NCBI GenBank assembly: GCA_913063435.1
Contig: CAJXYI010000023.1
Location: forward strand, 1 to 42,238
DNA from: an uncultured Actinomycetales bacterium
GTDB taxonomy: Bacteria; Actinomycetota; Actinomycetes; S36-B12
Direction: 5' to 3'
Length of the DNA stretch: 42,238 bases
Shown: positions 21,380 through 29,175 of the stretch, piece after piece
How positions within the stretch are numbered: the first letter of the stretch is position 1
Layout: the number at the start of each line of letters is the position of its first letter
Translations under genes and position numbers: made by a program
The notes under the pieces: model-generated
Told to the model about the DNA's origin: nothing
Seen by the model: only the letters and a program-made list of their open reading frames with translations
Database searches by the model: none

Positions 21380-22060
21380 ATGGCATCGGATTCGCTCGGA
21401 AACCCCGACTATGACGGCCGCGTGAGTGTTGCCGGCCCACCGCAGGTGCGCCAGCTGGCTGGCGCGACCGTGACCAAGATCGCCGTGGGGCCGTACGACA
21501 ACAACAGTTATCTACTCCGGTGCGATGCGACCGGAGCAGGATTGCTCATCGATGCAGCAGCGGAACCCGATCGCCTGCTCGAACTCGTCGCCGACATTCC
21601 CGATCTGCAGATCGCGACGACCCACGGGCACCCTGATCATTGGCAGGCTCTCGCCGACGTCGTGGCCGATACTCGAGCGGCCACGATGGCCGGGCGCCTC
21701 GATGCCCCCGACATCCCCATCCCTACCGATCGTCTCCTCGACGGGGACGAGACCATCGAGATCGGGTCGCTCACCCTGAGAACCATCCACCTTCAAGGAC
21801 ACACCCCGGGCTCTATCGTCTTCGTGTTCGACGATGCCGAGGGAAGCACGCACGTGTTCACCGGTGATTGCCTGTTCCCCGGAGGAGTCGGCAAGACCTG
21901 GGATGATCCGCAGCGCTTCCAGTCGCTGTACACCGGGGTCGTCCGCGAACTATTCGATGCCCTCGACGACTCAGCATGGATCTATCCCGGGCATGGTCAC
22001 GACACCACGATCGGTGCTGAGCGACCACACCTGGATGAGTGGCGCGAACGGGGTTGGTGA
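21380..22060 (+). CDS. metallo-beta-lactamase-fold hydrolase (glyoxalase II-like)
   Basis: Cytosolic zinc hydrolase of the metallo-beta-lactamase superfamily, 226 residues, no signal peptide. Metal ligands visible: H82, H84, D86 and H87 (THGHPDHW), H141 (LQGHTPGS), D163 (TGDCLF) and H205 (YPGHGHDTTIGAE). This set and the short length fit glyoxalase II-like thioester hydrolases, but the substrate cannot be told from the sequence. An AGGAGG seven bases before the ATG is a clear ribosome binding site, in contrast with the leaderless neighbours. It converges on terC with six bases between the stops. In actinobacteria an MBL-fold gene is commonly found beside uvrA. Confidence 0.88.
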   Translation: MASDSLGNPDYDGRVSVAGPPQVRQLAGATVTKIAVGPYDNNSYLLRCDATGAGLLIDAAAEPDRLLELVADIPDLQIATTHGHPDHWQALADVVADTRAATMAGRLDAPDIPIPTDRLLDGDETIEIGSLTLRTIHLQGHTPGSIVFVFDDAEGSTHVFTGDCLFPGGVGKTWDDPQRFQSLYTGVVRELFDALDDSAWIYPGHGHDTTIGAERPHLDEWRERGW

Positions 22061-22066
22061 TACTCC

Positions 22067-23098
22067 CTACGAGCCCGGGGTTTTGTCTGCCGCACCGGAT
22101 TCACCCTCGATGTCTTCGCTGCGACGAGGTTCGAGCACCGTTCCCGCGTGTGCGCGCACTGATGGATCCCGGCGCACCTTCCACCAGGAAGCGAGAGTGA
22201 CCGCGATCAGTACACCGGCGATCACCCCGAGGGACAGTGGTGTGGAAATCTTCGGGATCGCAGTGTTCTGCTCATGGACGAAGGTCAACACCAACTTGAT
22301 CCCGATGAAGATCAAGATGACCGACAGGCCGATCGACAGATAGACCAGCCTGTCGAGTAGGCCCCGTAGCACGAAATACAGTGCACGAAGCCCCAGCAGG
22401 GCCGCGGCGTTGGCCATGAACACCAGATAGGGCTCGGTGGTCACACCGAATGTCGCAGGAATGGAGTCCAGGGCGAACAGCAGATCGGTGGATCCGATCG
22501 CAAGCATCACCAGCAGGAGTGGTGTGAGCATGCGCTTGCCGTTCACACGGATGCTGAGTTTGGTTCCTTCGAAACGATCCGCGACGGGGAACCAACGGCG
22601 AGCCACACGAACAACCAGGTTCTCCTTGGGTTCGGGGTCATCGTCGCGATGTCGGGCCAGTTGGACGCCCGTCCAGATCAAGAAGGCGCCGAAGATGACG
22701 AAGGTGAACGAGAAATAGGCCAAAGCCGCGGCACCGATCGCGATGAACACGGCCCGGAAGACCAGGGCGAGCATCACGCCGAACAGCAGCACTCGCTGAT
22801 GAAGGACGCTGGGCACAGCGAACTGCGTCAGGATGATCACGAAGACGAAGAGATTGTCGACGCTGAGTGACTTCTCCACCAGATAGGCGGCGAAGAACTG
22901 CGTTCCCAGCGCAGAGCCCTGCCAGAACCACACGAGAATCCCGAACGCGATCGCAATGGCGATATAGAAGATCGACCAGAGGCTCGCCTCTCGAAACGAC
23001 ACATCGTGTGGATGGCGACTCACGGTGAAGAAATCGATCGCGACGAGGACGATGATGGCCCCGATGGAGATGCCCCAGATCGCCAGGGTCACGTCCAC
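22067..23098 (-). CDS. TerC family integral membrane protein (Alx/MeeF-like)
   Basis: TerC-family protein of 343 residues with about nine transmembrane helices. The two conserved acidic motifs are present: SVDNLFVFVIIL in the first half and STDLLFALDSIPA in the second, which in characterised relatives take part in Mn(II) export or metal loading of exported proteins. The C-terminal 40 residues are hydrophilic. The GTG start has a GGAG eight bases upstream. It begins 33 bases after uvrB and is probably transcribed with rpsA and uvrB. No yybP-ykoY manganese riboswitch is possible in so short a gap. The metal specificity is an inference. Confidence 0.87.
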   Translation of the reverse strand: MDVTLAIWGISIGAIIVLVAIDFFTVSRHPHDVSFREASLWSIFYIAIAIAFGILVWFWQGSALGTQFFAAYLVEKSLSVDNLFVFVIILTQFAVPSVLHQRVLLFGVMLALVFRAVFIAIGAAALAYFSFTFVIFGAFLIWTGVQLARHRDDDPEPKENLVVRVARRWFPVADRFEGTKLSIRVNGKRMLTPLLLVMLAIGSTDLLFALDSIPATFGVTTEPYLVFMANAAALLGLRALYFVLRGLLDRLVYLSIGLSVILIFIGIKLVLTFVHEQNTAIPKISTPLSLGVIAGVLIAVTLASWWKVRRDPSVRAHAGTVLEPRRSEDIEGESGAADKTPGS

Positions 23099-23131
23099 GA
23101 CACAACTCCATTCCGTCGGAGTCCCGTGCGG

Positions 23132-25204
23132 CTAGGACGCATCGACGACTCCGGCCTCGGTCATCTGCCGCAGTTCCTTCTTCAACTCTGCGATCTCATC
23201 CCGATAGCGTGCCGCGACTTCGAACTGCAACTCCCCTGCCGCAGCCCGCATCTGCTCGGTCAATTCCGCGATGAGAGCAACGAGGTCGGTCGCCGCCGCA
23301 CCGCCCCGGCGAGGTCGTGCCGGGCCATCGGGGATCCGGTGCTGATCGAGCAGCTCAGCAGTATCCGCGTCCTCACGCGCAAGGGTGTCGGTGATGTCGG
23401 CGATGCGCTTGCGAAGCGGCGCAGGGTCGATGTCGTATTCGACGTTGTACGCCATCTGCTTGTCACGACGTCGATTCGTCTCATCGATCGCACGAGCCAT
23501 CGACGCGGTGATCTTGTCGGCATACATGTGAACCTCGCCGCTGACATTGCGTGCCGCGCGTCCGATGGTCTGAATCAAGGATGTGTCCGAGCGAAGGAAG
23601 CCTTCCTTATCGGCATCCAGGATCGCGACCAGCGACACCTCGGGAAGATCGAGTCCCTCGCGCAGCAGGTTGATGCCGACGAGGACATCGAACTCCCCCT
23701 GGCGTAACTCACGGAGAAGTTCGACGCGCCGGAGCGTGTCCACCTCCGAATGCAGATACTGAACGCGAACACCCTTGTCCAGGAGATAGTCGGTGAGTTC
23801 CTCAGCCATCCGTTTTGTCAACGTCGTGACAAGGATGCGCTCATGGCGTTCGACACGTGTGTTGATCTCGTGCAACAGGTCGTCGATCTGACCCTCGGTG
23901 GGCTTGACGGTGACACGAGGATCGAGCAGACCGGTGGGACGAATGACCTGCTCCACGAATTCTCCACCGGCCTGCGCCAACTCGAAGGAGCCCGGTGTCG
24001 CCGATAGATACACGGTTTGTCCGGTGCGCTCTCGAAACTCCTCCCATCGCAGAGGCCGATTATCCATCGCACTGGGCAATCGGAATCCATGCTCGACGAG
24101 TGTTCGCTTGCGACTCATATCGCCCTCGTACATGCCACCGATCTGGGGAACGCTCACATGGGATTCGTCGACGATGAGCAGAAAGTCCTCGGGAAAGTAG
24201 TCCAGCAGGCAGTTCGGAGGGGATCCCGGTTCGCGCCCATCGATGTGCAGGGAATAGTTCTCAATGCCCGAACAGATCCCCATCTCGCGCATCATTTCCA
24301 GGTCGTATGTCGTGCGCATCCGCAGCCTCTGCGCCTCGAGGAGGCGCCCCTGCTGCTCCAACTCCGCCAGTCGCTGAGCGAGTTCGGTCTCGATGCCTTC
24401 GATAGCACGCTGCATGCGTTCTGGGCCCGCAACGTAGTGCGTAGCCGGGAAGATGGAAATCTCGGAGTCCTCGGTCATCACGTCGCCGGTGACCGGGTGC
24501 AAGGTCATCAATCGTTCGACCTCATCGCCGAACATCTCGATCCGCACCGGGTGCGTCTCGTATACCGGAAACACCTCGACGGTGTCGCCGCGCACCCGGA
24601 AAGTCCCTCGCTCGAACGACACGTCGTTGCGTGCGTATTGGATGTCCACCAGCCGCCGCAGCAGCGCGTCACGATCGTGCTCCTCACCGGCGCGCAGGCG
24701 GATCATCCGATCGACGTACTCCTGCGGGGTGCCCAGACCGTAGATCGCCGACACAGTGGCAACGACCACCACATCCCGACGGGTGAGCAGGGAGTTCGTC
24801 GCCGAGTGCCGGAGTCTTTCAACCTCCTCGTTGATCGAGGAATCCTTCTCGATGAAGGTGTCCGTCGTCGGCACGTACGCCTCGGGTTGGTAGTAGTCGT
24901 AGTAGGAGACGAAGTACTCCACAGCATTATTCGGCAACAGTTCACCGAACTCATGCGCCAACTGGGCCGCGAGTGTCTTATTCGGAGCCATCACCAACGT
25001 TGGCCGCTGGAGGCGTTCGATGAGCCACGCTGCCGTGGCACTCTTGCCCGTTCCGGTGGCACCGAGCAGGACGACGTCCCGCTCACCGGATTCGATGCGA
25101 CGCGCCAATTCCTCGATCGCAGCGGGCTGATCGCCACTGGGCTCGTAATCAGCGACGACCTCGAACGGGGCTACCGTCCGCTGCAGGTCGGTGATCGGGC
25201 GAAT
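23132..25204 (-). CDS. uvrB: excinuclease ABC subunit UvrB, non-canonical start (probably ATT)
   Basis: Helicase-like lesion-verification subunit. The product of about 690 residues has the N-terminal Q-like motif ([10 protein letters not shown], 21-30), Walker [10 protein letters not shown] (48-56), the beta-hairpin region [12 protein letters not shown], the DEAD-box-like VDESH, motif [11 protein letters not shown] and a C-terminal UVR domain ([16 protein letters not shown]). The frame has no ATG, GTG or TTG between an upstream stop at about 25226 and the conserved N-terminus. A TTG at 25108 would remove 32 residues including the GDQPAAI motif. ATT at 25204-25202 gives the expected N-terminus ([16 protein letters not shown]), overlaps the rpsA stop by one base (TGATT), and has GGAG seven bases upstream. 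CTG at 25207 is the other option. Confidence 0.93.
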   Translation of the reverse strand: MRPITDLQRTVAPFEVVADYEPSGDQPAAIEELARRIESGERDVVLLGATGTGKSATAAWLIERLQRPTLVMAPNKTLAAQLAHEFGELLPNNAVEYFVSYYDYYQPEAYVPTTDTFIEKDSSINEEVERLRHSATNSLLTRRDVVVVATVSAIYGLGTPQEYVDRMIRLRAGEEHDRDALLRRLVDIQYARNDVSFERGTFRVRGDTVEVFPVYETHPVRIEMFGDEVERLMTLHPVTGDVMTEDSEISIFPATHYVAGPERMQRAIEGIETELAQRLAELEQQGRLLEAQRLRMRTTYDLEMMREMGICSGIENYSLHIDGREPGSPPNCLLDYFPEDFLLIVDESHVSVPQIGGMYEGDMSRKRTLVEHGFRLPSAMDNRPLRWEEFRERTGQTVYLSATPGSFELAQAGGEFVEQVIRPTGLLDPRVTVKPTEGQIDDLLHEINTRVERHERILVTTLTKRMAEELTDYLLDKGVRVQYLHSEVDTLRRVELLRELRQGEFDVLVGINLLREGLDLPEVSLVAILDADKEGFLRSDTSLIQTIGRAARNVSGEVHMYADKITASMARAIDETNRRRDKQMAYNVEYDIDPAPLRKRIADITDTLAREDADTAELLDQHRIPDGPARPRRGGAAATDLVALIAELTEQMRAAAGELQFEVAARYRDEIAELKKELRQMTEAGVVDAS

Positions 25205-26682
25205 CAGGCGTCTCCGGTGAGCTTGTCACGCAGCGCTTGAAGGGCCTCGTCGGTAGCCAAGGTTCCGCCATCGGCCTCTTCAGGTTCCGAGGAGGAGTAA
25301 TTCGACGGGGTCTGGCCGGATTCGAGGAGAGCAGCCTGATCGGCGGTGCGAGCCTCATCGACCTGCTTGCGATGGGCCTCCCAGCGAGCGTGAGCCTCAG
25401 CGTATTCCCGCTCCCACTCCGCACGCTGGTCTTCGAAACCGGGCTTCCACTCACCGGTCTCGGGGTCGAAGCCTTCAGGTCCGATGTAGTTCCCGGCCTC
25501 GTCGAATGCCGGAGCCATTCCGTAGAGGTAGGGATCGAACTCCTCCACCGGCGAATCACTGGCACCCGATTCATTCGCCTGCTTCAAGCTCAACGAGATA
25601 CGGCGGCGCTCGAGATCGATGTCGATGACCTTGACGAAGATCTCATCGCCCACCTGAACGATCTGCTCGGGGATCTCGACGTGGCGCTCGGCCAGCTCCG
25701 AGATGTGGACCAGGCCCTCGATTCCCTCTTCGACGCGGACGAACGCACCGAAGGGCACCAACTTGGTGACCCGACCCGGGGTGACCTGCCCGAGCTGGTG
25801 GGTCCGGGCGAAGTGCTGCCACGGATCCTCCTGGGTGGCCTTCAGTGACAGGGACACGCGTTCGCGATCCATATCGACATCGAGCACCTCGACGGTGACT
25901 TCCTGGCCGACTTCGACAACCTCGGATGGATGGTCGATGTGCTTCCAGGACAGTTCCGAAACGTGCACCAGTCCATCGACCCCGCCGAGATCGACGAACG
26001 CACCGAAGTTGACGATGCTGGAGACGACGCCGCTACGGATCTGGCCCTTGCCCAGTTGGGTCAAGAAGGTCTGTCGAACCTCACTCTGGGTCTGCTCCAG
26101 CCACGCGCGACGGGAGAGCACGACGTTGTTTCGATTCTTATCGAGCTCGATGATCTTCGCCTCGAGAGTCTGGCCCACATAGGGCTGCAGGTCGCGTACT
26201 CGGCGCATCTCGACCAGCGAGGCGGGAAGGAATCCACGCAACCCGATGTCGAGAATCAGGCCACCCTTGACGACCTCGATGACGGCGCCCTCGACGACTC
26301 CATCGGCTTCCTTGATCTGCTCGATCGTGCCCCAGGCGCGCTCGTACTGAGCCCGCTTCTTGGACAGGATCAACCGACCTTCCTTGTCCTCCTTCTGCAA
26401 CACCAGTGCCTCGACCTGGTCACCGACGGTGACGACCTCGTTGGGGTCCACATCGTGCTTGATCGACAACTCGCGCGAAGGGATGACGCCCTCGGTCTTG
26501 TAGCCGATATCAAGCAGCACCTCGTCGCGGTCCACCTTGACGATGACGCCTTCGACGATGTCGCCGTCGTCGAAGTACTTGATGGTGGAGTCGATCGCTG
26601 CGAGGAAATCATCAGCGCTGCCGATGTCATTGACGGCTACCTGGGGCGACGTCGCGGTGGGCTGGGTGGTCAGGGAGGTCAC
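25204..26682 (-). CDS. rpsA: 30S ribosomal protein S1
   Basis: RNA-binding ribosomal protein that helps mRNA recruitment. The 492 residues contain four S1 (OB-fold) domains, about 36-108, 120-190, 205-277 and 290-363, each ending in a VSLSLK- or LILSKK-type strand; [24 protein letters not shown]-like segments are typical. An acidic, low-complexity C-terminal tail follows (from about 375), as in other actinobacterial S1. The GTG at 26682 is preferred because a GGAG lies eight to nine bases upstream; the frame is open 34 codons further, without S1 similarity. It is the first gene of rpsA-uvrB-terC. coaE, which often follows rpsA in actinobacteria, is absent here. Confidence 0.95.
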   Translation of the reverse strand: MTSLTTQPTATSPQVAVNDIGSADDFLAAIDSTIKYFDDGDIVEGVIVKVDRDEVLLDIGYKTEGVIPSRELSIKHDVDPNEVVTVGDQVEALVLQKEDKEGRLILSKKRAQYERAWGTIEQIKEADGVVEGAVIEVVKGGLILDIGLRGFLPASLVEMRRVRDLQPYVGQTLEAKIIELDKNRNNVVLSRRAWLEQTQSEVRQTFLTQLGKGQIRSGVVSSIVNFGAFVDLGGVDGLVHVSELSWKHIDHPSEVVEVGQEVTVEVLDVDMDRERVSLSLKATQEDPWQHFARTHQLGQVTPGRVTKLVPFGAFVRVEEGIEGLVHISELAERHVEIPEQIVQVGDEIFVKVIDIDLERRRISLSLKQANESGASDSPVEEFDPYLYGMAPAFDEAGNYIGPEGFDPETGEWKPGFEDQRAEWEREYAEAHARWEAHRKQVDEARTADQAALLESGQTPSNYSSSEPEEADGGTLATDEALQALRDKLTGDA

Positions 26683-26742
26683 GTGGAATGCTCCGGTGGC
26701 TTGTGTGGTGTCGGTTGTCACGCGCCGGGCCGATGTCTTCGT

Positions 26743-26760
26743 GCCGCGATGCATCGCGGC
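26743..26760. repeat. 18-bp perfect palindrome in the rpsA leader
   Basis: GCCGCGATGCATCGCGGC is its own reverse complement. It lies about 60 bases before the rpsA start, within the predicted 5' untranslated region, so it could form an RNA stem or bind a dimeric protein. It may be chance in GC-rich DNA; function is unproven. Confidence 0.6.
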
Positions 26761-26837
26761 GAACCACGAGACGACGTGCCACAAGACGCCGCAGGACCCC
26801 TAGGTCTGAGACCAGCGCGGACCCGATGCGCCCGCTC

Positions 26838-26867
26838 AGGATACGAGGCAGCCCCGACCAGGGTCAA
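26838..26867 (-). promoter_or_regulatory. rpsA promoter (TTGACC - 18 - TATCCT)
   Basis: Read on the minus strand, TTGACC (26867-26862) and TATCCT (26843-26838) are separated by 18 bases. This is the best sigma-70-type match in the window. It predicts a start near 26831 and a leader of about 150 bases before rpsA, so unlike its neighbours this operon is not leaderless. Confidence 0.6.
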
Positions 26868-26911
26868 CGTGGGTCGTTACGGGCGAGACCCCGGTTGCCC
26901 ATCCAGACTTA

Positions 26912-27868
26912 CTAGGCCGCGCGACGACCCGGGCGCATCGCAACCAGGACGATGCCCACGACCAGGAGGATGAGACCCAGGATCAGCCCGATGAGCGGCA
27001 GGGTGGAGTTCAACAGGGTGATCAGTCCCGACAGCGACTTGGCCGTCTCGACTCCCTCGCTCACCTCGTTCGCCGTGGTGCCCACGACGGCATCGATGAC
27101 CGTTACCTTGTCATTGCCATCCTGGCCCCTGAGGGTCTGCAACTGACGCTCTTCACCCTTGACGATCGCACCCGTGATCGGTTCGACCCACAGGGTGCGC
27201 TCATTGGCATAGAAACGCGGGGCCACGAAAGTCGCCAGCGGGAAGTCGACCAGCGAGCCGGGAACCTCCAGTGTTCCGATCTGGCGCGCCTCGATGCTCT
27301 GCTCGAATCGATAGACGGTCAGGCCCTCGATCTCCTCGGTACCCACATAGGTGATCGGCACGGCCTCCTCGAGGGTGGCGTCGAAGTAGGCGTACTCCTT
27401 GGGCTCGGTGAACATCGGGAACTTCAAGGGATTGACCCCGGCGAACTCGACCTCGCGTCCATCGAAATTCGCTCCGCAGCAATTGGCCAGCTCCGAGGTG
27501 ACCCGATCGAATGCGACGCGCAGCGTCGATGCCGTCACGACCGTTCCGGTGTTGTCCTCGGTGCGCAGGAACGATTCCCAGATGGCGAGGTCATCGGCGA
27601 GGGCTTCGCTGGTCTGGCTCGCGGGGACATCGCCGCGCGTGAATCGCGTCGAGACCAGGGGAACATCGGTGCGTTCGGTCAGGGTCGCCGGATCGAACAG
27701 CACCGCTGCGACGCCAGACTGGTCGGTCTGTGTGACACCACCGGAGTCCTCACCCGGTGACAGCGGAGCCTTGGCCACCGCTGGCACGACGGTGAACCGC
27801 AGCAGCGCGGCCAGAACGACGAGGAACACTCCTAGTCCGACCAGAGCAATCCCGACCCCACGCTTCAT
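26912..27868 (-). CDS. DUF3068 membrane-anchored protein (PorA-family-like)
   Basis: The 318-residue protein has an N-terminal membrane helix (about 5-27), a large extracytoplasmic domain of about 250 residues and a C-terminal membrane helix (about 285-308) with a short basic tail. The domain pattern and segments such as the NCC pair, EPKEYAYFD and LWVEPITGAIVKGEE fit DUF3068, found almost only in actinobacteria. The M. tuberculosis relative, as recalled, is Rv0227c. The function is unknown; a role in envelope assembly is inferred from its neighbours. It is divergent from the acyltransferase, with 107 bases between, and is preceded by a GGGAAGGG ribosome-binding stretch. It lies upstream of rpsA but is separated by the rpsA promoter. 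Confidence 0.85.
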   Translation of the reverse strand: MKRGVGIALVGLGVFLVVLAALLRFTVVPAVAKAPLSPGEDSGGVTQTDQSGVAAVLFDPATLTERTDVPLVSTRFTRGDVPASQTSEALADDLAIWESFLRTEDNTGTVVTASTLRVAFDRVTSELANCCGANFDGREVEFAGVNPLKFPMFTEPKEYAYFDATLEEAVPITYVGTEEIEGLTVYRFEQSIEARQIGTLEVPGSLVDFPLATFVAPRFYANERTLWVEPITGAIVKGEERQLQTLRGQDGNDKVTVIDAVVGTTANEVSEGVETAKSLSGLITLLNSTLPLIGLILGLILLVVGIVLVAMRPGRRAA

Positions 27869-27933
27869 CGTGGCACCCTTCCCTTAGCGCCGAGCGGCCC
27901 CGCGAACAGGGCGTTTCGACTTCGTCGGGGGGA

Positions 27934-27951
27934 CGCTACCGGAAAGTAGCG
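27934..27951. other. Inverted repeat CGCTAC-N6-GTAGCG between divergent genes
   Basis: CGCTAC (27934-27939) and GTAGCG (27946-27951) flank CGGAAA in the 107-base region between the DUF3068 gene and the acyltransferase. Read on the minus strand the region also contains TACTTT and TAGCGT, both TANNNT. The repeat could be an operator over the DUF3068 promoter; this is inference. Confidence 0.35.
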
Positions 27952-27975
27952 GCAAACTTCACCTAAACGGACATC

Positions 27976-29175
27976 ATGTCGCGCCATGATGTGGGGGTGT
28001 TCCCCCTCCTCGACGGCTACCGGGCCATTGCTGCCCTCATGGTCCTCACCACGCATGTGGCGTTCACGACCGCCGAGATCTTCACTCCCGTTGTCGGCCC
28101 GCTGCTAGGCCGGATGGATTTCGCGGTCACGCTGTTCTTCCTGCTGTCGGGCTTCCTGCTCTACCGCCCGTGGGCGCTCTCGGCCATGATCGACGAACCC
28201 GGACCCGCCGTCGGGCGCTATGCGATCCGCCGTGCCGGGCGCATCCTGCCCGCCTACTGGCTGATGGTGATCGTGACCCTGGCCGTGCTGCCGGAGATCC
28301 AGCCGGTCTCGGCCGACGCATGGGCGGTTCATCTGACCATGCTGCACATCTACGTTCCCGGATACACCCTCGAGGGACTGACCCAGACGTGGAGCCTTGC
28401 CACCGAGGTCGCGTTCTACGTCCTCCTGCCGCTCATCGCGTGGTTCACCGGTCGTCGATCCCGAGGGAATCCGGACGCCAGCGCCCGCCGACAACTGATC
28501 GTCTTCGGCGTTTTCATCGTGATCGCACTGGTATTCAACGCATTGCGCCTCACCAGTGGATTCGTCGACCTCACCCTGACGGGTTTCTGGCTGCCCGGAT
28601 TCCTCGACTGGTTCGCGCTCGGGATGGGCGCTGCCGTCGTCTCCGCACGACTGTCACTCCCTGGCCGGGTTGCGTGGATGGAACGGGTGCGCACGCTCGC
28701 CCAGGACACACCGACCTGCCTGACCATCGCGCTTGCCCTCTACGTGATCGTGGCCACTCCCATCGGGGGACCTTTGACGTTCACCCTGGCGACTCCCTTC
28801 GAATTGCTGGTCAAGCACACCGGTTTCGCACTGATAGCGCTGTTCTTCCTGCTGCCAGGATTCCTCGGCACATGGGACAACCGATCCGCATGGGCCCGAT
28901 TCTGCTCTCACCCGGTGATGGTCTACCTGGGCACGATCTCCTACGGAATCTTCCTGTGGCACCTCGTTCTCCTGCGGCTGCTCATCGAGGTATTCGACCT
29001 GCCGGTATTCGGCGGTTGGTTCGTCCCGATCTGGCTGGCCACGGTCACGGTGAGCATCGCCGCCGGATCGCTGTCGTGGTTCCTTATCGAGCGTCCGATT
29101 CAGCGCCTGACCCATCGCCGCTGGGGAAGCCGATCCGACGCGGTGCAGCTACCGCAGCCAAGCCCAGCACCGTGA
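27976..29175 (+). CDS. membrane acyltransferase, family 3 (OafA/YrhL-like)
   Basis: Integral membrane O-acyltransferase of 399 residues with about ten transmembrane helices. The N-terminal family hallmark is FPLLDGYRAIAALMVLTTH with the conserved arginine and histidine, followed by FFLLSGFLLYRPW and RYAIRRAGRILPAYW. Such enzymes acylate cell-surface sugars; here the acceptor is probably a product of the surrounding glycan cluster. It corresponds by position and type to M. tuberculosis Rv0228 (from memory). The 3' end overlaps the 3' end of the opposite aftD-like gene by 92 bases. No strong ribosome binding site is seen before the ATG. Confidence 0.88.
   Translation: MSRHDVGVFPLLDGYRAIAALMVLTTHVAFTTAEIFTPVVGPLLGRMDFAVTLFFLLSGFLLYRPWALSAMIDEPGPAVGRYAIRRAGRILPAYWLMVIVTLAVLPEIQPVSADAWAVHLTMLHIYVPGYTLEGLTQTWSLATEVAFYVLLPLIAWFTGRRSRGNPDASARRQLIVFGVFIVIALVFNALRLTSGFVDLTLTGFWLPGFLDWFALGMGAAVVSARLSLPGRVAWMERVRTLAQDTPTCLTIALALYVIVATPIGGPLTFTLATPFELLVKHTGFALIALFFLLPGFLGTWDNRSAWARFCSHPVMVYLGTISYGIFLWHLVLLRLLIEVFDLPVFGGWFVPIWLATVTVSIAAGSLSWFLIERPIQRLTHRRWGSRSDAVQLPQPSPAP

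Noticed and set aside
25106-25108. TTG as the uvrB start
   Set aside because: It removes the first 32 residues, including the conserved GDQPAAI motif that contacts ATP, and has no suitable ribosome site.
24017-25240. 407-codon plus-strand frame opposite uvrB
   Set aside because: Antisense shadow of uvrB; the conserved helicase motifs are on the minus strand.
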